Shown here: positions 22,946-25,151 of the stretch, one piece after another
Position numbering within the stretch: the first letter of the stretch is position 1
Layout of the letters: every line of letters starts with the position of its first letter
Source of the DNA: CAWBRT01 sp050015355
GTDB lineage: Bacteria > Acidobacteriota > Terriglobia > Terriglobales > Acidobacteriaceae
Reading direction: 5' to 3'
Length of the DNA stretch: 25,151 nucleotides
NCBI GenBank assembly: GCA_050015355.1
Contig: JBEKBO010000067.1
Span: 1 to 25,151 of the forward strand
Program-made: the position numbers and the translations under genes
Notes under the pieces: generated by a model
Told to the model about the DNA's origin: nothing
Databases searched by the model: none
What the model saw: the letters and a program-made list of their open reading frames with translations, nothing else

Positions 22946-23340
22946 GGGGGCGTCACGGCTTCGACGGGAATGGATGCGGCCAGGAGGCATACCGGGGTGC
23001 ATGCACCCGTAATCGTGTGCAAAACGATAATTGCCAACAATCAACAGCTGGCATACGCTGCCTAATTGTAGGTAGCCGTCCTCCGCGGCTTTGTCCGTGG
23101 GCTGCGGGAAGGGCGTCATACAGCGGACTGGCTCTGAGCTCTATGTCTGGGAGTTTGGGGTAAGACCTACAGGCTAGCCGCTCGCGTTTCTTGTCCGTTC
23201 TTAGCGCGAGAGGTGAACGTGCGGCACGGTCTTGCGAGTTCGCTTGCGGGATTGGGCGCCGCGATGGAATGCGACTAAGTATGTAGACTCCTTGCTGGCA
23301 GCATTTTCGGACAGGGGTTCAACTCCCCTCGCCTCCACCA
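22946..23340 (+). ncRNA. ssrA: Transfer-messenger RNA (tmRNA, SsrA)
   Basis: tmRNA rescues stalled ribosomes and tags the unfinished protein for proteolysis. The 5' end GGGGGCG pairs with CGCCTCC at the 3' end (one G-U), followed by A and an encoded CCA. The conserved 5' segment GGGGGCGTCACGGCTTCGAC and the T-arm AGGGG-TTCAACT-CCCCT are unmistakable. Length is 395 bases, a one-piece tmRNA. The tag frame, from the GCC at 23033 to the TAA at 23063-23065, reads ANNQQLAYAA; the hydrophobic AYAA end fits recognition by ClpXP-type proteases. A GCA at 23019 meets a stop after two more codons, so 23033 is the probable resume codon. The 3' end is a known integration target, and accessory genes follow. 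Confidence 0.95.
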
Positions 23341-23402
23341 ACATTACTTTGTAATCTGCCCGGTAAACGACAAAGAACGCCGAGTTCGATGATGAACCAT
23401 TC

Positions 23403-23687
23403 TTATTTGGCGAACAACTCGCTGTGAGAACCCATGCGCACCAGACGCAAGGTTTCGTCATCAGGCAGCTTGTAGATCAGCAGCAAATCCGGCTTCAAGT
23501 GACATTCGCGATGACCTTTCCACTTGCCGCCTAGCCCGTGATCGCGGAACTTCTCCTTGAGCGGCTTGTCGTCGACCATTAGGCCGGCAATCTCCGGCAG
23601 CAGCGTCTCAATGTCCTTGTGCCGGGGTGTTGCCTTGGTGCGTTTATAGTCGCGCCTGAAGGCCGCAGTCCATTCAATCGTTCGCAT
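23403..23687 (-). CDS. yafQ: YafQ-family toxin (RelE superfamily mRNA interferase)
   Basis: A 94-residue toxin that, in E. coli YafQ, cuts mRNA on the ribosome. The sequence MRTIEWTAAFRRDYKR, then FRDHGLGGKWKGHRECHLKPDLLLIYK and GSHSELF, matches the family over its full length. Catalytic positions known in YafQ are present: His50, His63, Asp67 and a C-terminal His88 (His87 in E. coli); the Trp68 position is Leu here. The start codon overlaps the end of the antitoxin gene by 14 bases, a typical translational coupling that keeps antitoxin in excess. It is the last gene of a three-gene - strand group that runs towards the tmRNA 3' end, 62 bases away. Confidence 0.92.
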   Translation of the reverse strand: MRTIEWTAAFRRDYKRTKATPRHKDIETLLPEIAGLMVDDKPLKEKFRDHGLGGKWKGHRECHLKPDLLLIYKLPDDETLRLVRMGSHSELFAK

Positions 23688-23934
23688 TCAGGTCGGCTAT
23701 CATCGCGGCGGCGCTGGTCGCTCTGGACACCTCACCGCGCTCCCCAGCCTCAATGGCTGCTACAGTTGCGCGATTGGGAACGCGCACCTCAAACGGCAGG
23801 GCATTCTCCGCCGCAACGCGAGTCAGCAGAAGGCGAACGGCATCGGAGATAGTCAGGCCCATCGAAGCCAGTGTTCTTGCAGCTTTCGCCTTCACTTTTC
23901 CGTCCACGCGGATATGAACCATGCCGGTAGCCAT
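23674..23934 (-). CDS. dinJ: DinJ/RelB-family antitoxin
   Basis: An 86-residue antitoxin. The N-terminal 45 residues (VHIRVDGKVKAKAARTLASMGLTISDAVRLLLTRVA) form the ribbon-helix-helix DNA-binding domain of the DinJ/RelB family; the C-terminal part would wrap around and inhibit YafQ. A strong ribosome site GAGGAA lies 7 bases before the ATG. Directly upstream is a 13-base palindrome that is the likely autoregulatory operator. It begins 47 bases after the stop codon of the antitoxin-HAD fusion gene on the same strand. Confidence 0.92.
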   Translation of the reverse strand: MATGMVHIRVDGKVKAKAARTLASMGLTISDAVRLLLTRVAAENALPFEVRVPNRATVAAIEAGERGEVSRATSAAAMIADLNAND

Positions 23935-23949
23935 AAAAATTTCCTCAGA

Positions 23950-23962
23950 TATACATTGTATA
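23950..23962. promoter_or_regulatory. Palindromic operator of dinJ-yafQ
   Basis: TATACATTGTATA, a perfect inverted repeat about a central T, 15 bases before the dinJ start. On the - strand it includes TACAAT, a fair -10 hexamer, so binding of the RHH antitoxin dimer here would block RNA polymerase. Such short symmetrical sites are usual for RelB/DinJ-type autorepression. Confidence 0.6.
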
Positions 23963-23981
23963 CCTCGATGCGTCGTGTCGT

Positions 23982-24812
23982 CTATGGCGACCCAGGAATT
24001 TGGCCAATAGCGTTACGATTTGGCGGCAGCGAAAGGACGAGGTAATCGCACACCATCCGTACGGCGCCCTGCCCTCCGTTGCGCGGGACTACCCAGCGGG
24101 CAATATTCTTCGCCGCCTCATTCGCGTCCGCGACTGCTATGGGCAGGCCGACCCAGCGCATGCATTCCAGGTCGTTTTCGTCATTGCCGACGTAAGCGAT
24201 TTCCTTCGGACTGAGCCCGCGCTGTCGGGCAATCTCTTGCAATGCCTTTAATTTGTTCGGGCAATCTTGCACACACTCGATCTGAAGCTTGCGCGCACGG
24301 GCTCCTACAACCCGATTACGCTCCGTCGAAAGGATCATGGCGTCCACTCCGGCTTTGGTCAGCTTGCCAATTCCCCACCCATCCTCACGGCTGCAATAAA
24401 CAGACTCGCTACCATCTTCGGATACTAGAACGCGATTGTCGGTGAGCACTCCGTCGAAGTCCAACACCAGTAGCCGGATGTTGCCGGCCTGAACAGGCGG
24501 CGCAAATTGTTCAACGGTAAGTTTCAGACCCATTGCTTTGGTCACCGCAACCAGCGTCGATAGTCGTGGATTGCCGTGCGCTGACAGCGCTCGGTAAAGG
24601 CTCTCGCGTTCGACCCCGGCGGCCTTGGCCACCTTGGCAACACCGCCCCGGGCTTCAGCTACTCGGCGCAGGGCCACCAGCAGCACCCGTGGCTCTTCCC
24701 CGTCTTCCAGTGCCGCCCTCAGATACTCGGCGGCGGAGCTTGGCTTCTCGCGCAGTTCCTTAACCATTGCTTCATCATGGAGAATGCTCGCCTTATCTTT
24801 CACGGCTTGCAC
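23982..24812 (-). CDS. Antitoxin (HI1420-type HTH) fused to KdsC/NeuA-C-like HAD phosphatase
   Basis: A 276-residue single frame with two domains. Residues about 16-104 match the HI1420-type addiction-module antidote family: EYLRAALEDGEEPRVLLVALRRVAEARGG, the helix-turn-helix VAKVAKAAGVERESLYRALS and HGNPRLSTLVAVTKAMGLKL. Residues about 112-262 are a HAD phosphatase of the KDO-8-phosphate phosphatase / CMP-acylneuraminate-synthase C-terminal type: DFDGVLTD (Asp118, Asp120), LSTER (Ser162), CPNKLKAL (Lys187), VGNDENDLECM and the family-specific GGQGAVRMVCD loop. All HAD catalytic positions are present. Start is the GTG at 24812 or, better placed for the GAAAGGA ribosome site, the GTG at 24803. 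No cognate toxin gene lies upstream. It precedes dinJ-yafQ by 47 bases on the same strand. Function of the fusion is unknown to me. Confidence 0.85.
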   Translation of the reverse strand: MQAVKDKASILHDEAMVKELREKPSSAAEYLRAALEDGEEPRVLLVALRRVAEARGGVAKVAKAAGVERESLYRALSAHGNPRLSTLVAVTKAMGLKLTVEQFAPPVQAGNIRLLVLDFDGVLTDNRVLVSEDGSESVYCSREDGWGIGKLTKAGVDAMILSTERNRVVGARARKLQIECVQDCPNKLKALQEIARQRGLSPKEIAYVGNDENDLECMRWVGLPIAVADANEAAKNIARWVVPRNGGQGAVRMVCDYLVLSLPPNRNAIGQIPGSP

Positions 24813-24929
24813 GTCCTTTCGTTATAGTTTTTCCCGCACCGGCGATGTACCGGCGAACCTCAAGCACTCCGTCATTGTGACTTATAAGTTACTCTAAGGC
24901 AAGCACAGAAAAGGACCCGAGTCGGCGCC

Positions 24930-25043
24930 GTGCCGCACTTTGTCGAGCTCGGAGGCTATCTGTGCGAGATACGGACAGGACAATACTGGCGACTGGAGAA
25001 TCTGGGGTCGTTTGATGAGTTCCTGGAAAGGCGTTTGAACTAA
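24930..25043 (+). pseudogene. Truncated relic of a larger acidobacterial protein
   Basis: The frame from a GTG at 24930 to TAA at 25041-25043 reads VPHFVELGGYLCEIR, then GQYWRLENLGSFDEFLERRLN. I recall this pattern (ELG-YLCEVR-GQYWRLE-L-SFDEFLE-RFP) as part of a longer protein that recurs in acidobacterial genomes, where it continues beyond RFP. Here the frame stops exactly there and there is no ATG or ribosome site before it. The recognition is from memory and unverified. The piece stands on the opposite strand to the antitoxin-HAD gene, next to a possible mobile gene. Confidence 0.4.
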
Positions 25044-25126
25044 GCCGCTAGCGCGGCGGACGCTACCGCGTGGGTTGTCCCCGAGCATTGTCACTCGTGT
25101 AAGTTGTGGGTCACAAGGAGGTCACT

Positions 25127-25151
25127 GTGACCCATCTTCGGAAGCTGATGC
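25127..25151 (+). CDS. Start of a gene cut by the window edge, probably a tyrosine recombinase
   Basis: A near-perfect ribosome site AAGGAGGT stands 5 bases before the GTG at 25127, which opens the frame (M)THLRKLM and then leaves the window. MTHLRKLMLEEL... is, from memory, how a common group of integrase-like tyrosine recombinases associated with IS91-type transposases begins in this phylum. Eight codons cannot prove that; the strong ribosome site makes the gene itself likely. Confidence 0.5.

Noticed and set aside
24799..24867. A short - strand frame starting VLEVRRYIAGAGK just upstream of the antitoxin-HAD gene, reminiscent of the N-terminus of RelE-like killer proteins
   Set aside because: Only about 13 residues could be compared, the rest (TITKGRASRER) does not fit, and it runs out of frame into the antitoxin gene. 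Too short to call a toxin remnant.
24897..25094. 66-codon frame on - near the right edge
   Set aside because: It is antisense to the relic with recognisable sequence and has no ribosome site or family pattern.

Overview
The window looks like a chromosomal segment of an Acidobacteriota bacterium (Terriglobia/Koribacter type). This is inferred from GC-rich coding sequence, a single-chain LptF-LptG permease, a BshC bacillithiol enzyme in a Gram-negative gene setting, several secreted proteins of a kind I associate with this phylum, and intergenic gaps filled with palindromic and 'cctgagcgaagcgaagga'-type repeats. No taxonomic marker such as rRNA is present, so the assignment is an inference.

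Layout. 1-6700: a UUCG-loop terminator; a secreted alpha/beta hydrolase (-); rimO (+) with an extra hydrophilic insert; then yacG, pgpA and a TIG/NHL beta-propeller gene close together on +; then a secreted glycine-zipper protein. 6700-14000: a GH57 glycoside hydrolase (-) divergent from a fused lptF-lptG gene (+), followed by a type IV ABC exporter (+). 14000-19100: a methyltransferase and a bactofilin (-), an Asp/Glu racemase (+), a 760-base non-coding gap ending in two tandem terminators (possible small RNA), a secreted protein of unknown function (+), and mazG (-). 19280-22520: a glycerophosphodiester phosphodiesterase, a small CPCC protein and bshC, all on -.

22946-23340 is a complete tmRNA gene (ssrA) with encoded CCA and tag ANNQQLAYAA. 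Everything after it looks accessory: a dinJ-yafQ toxin-antitoxin pair with a palindromic operator, a gene fusing an HI1420-type antitoxin (HTH) to a KdsC/NeuA-C-like HAD phosphatase, a truncated relic of another protein, and the first codons of a probable integrase running off the right edge. tmRNA genes are classical integration sites, so this is best read as the proximal part of an island.

The most interesting object is the antitoxin-HAD phosphatase fusion at 23982-24812, lying immediately upstream of dinJ-yafQ on the same strand. Also notable are the lptFG fusion, four interspersed repeat families (A-D) occupying most gaps, and repeat-like palindromes that appear to have become in-frame coding inserts in bshC and the phosphodiesterase gene. 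All family assignments come from reading motifs by eye; no database search was run.
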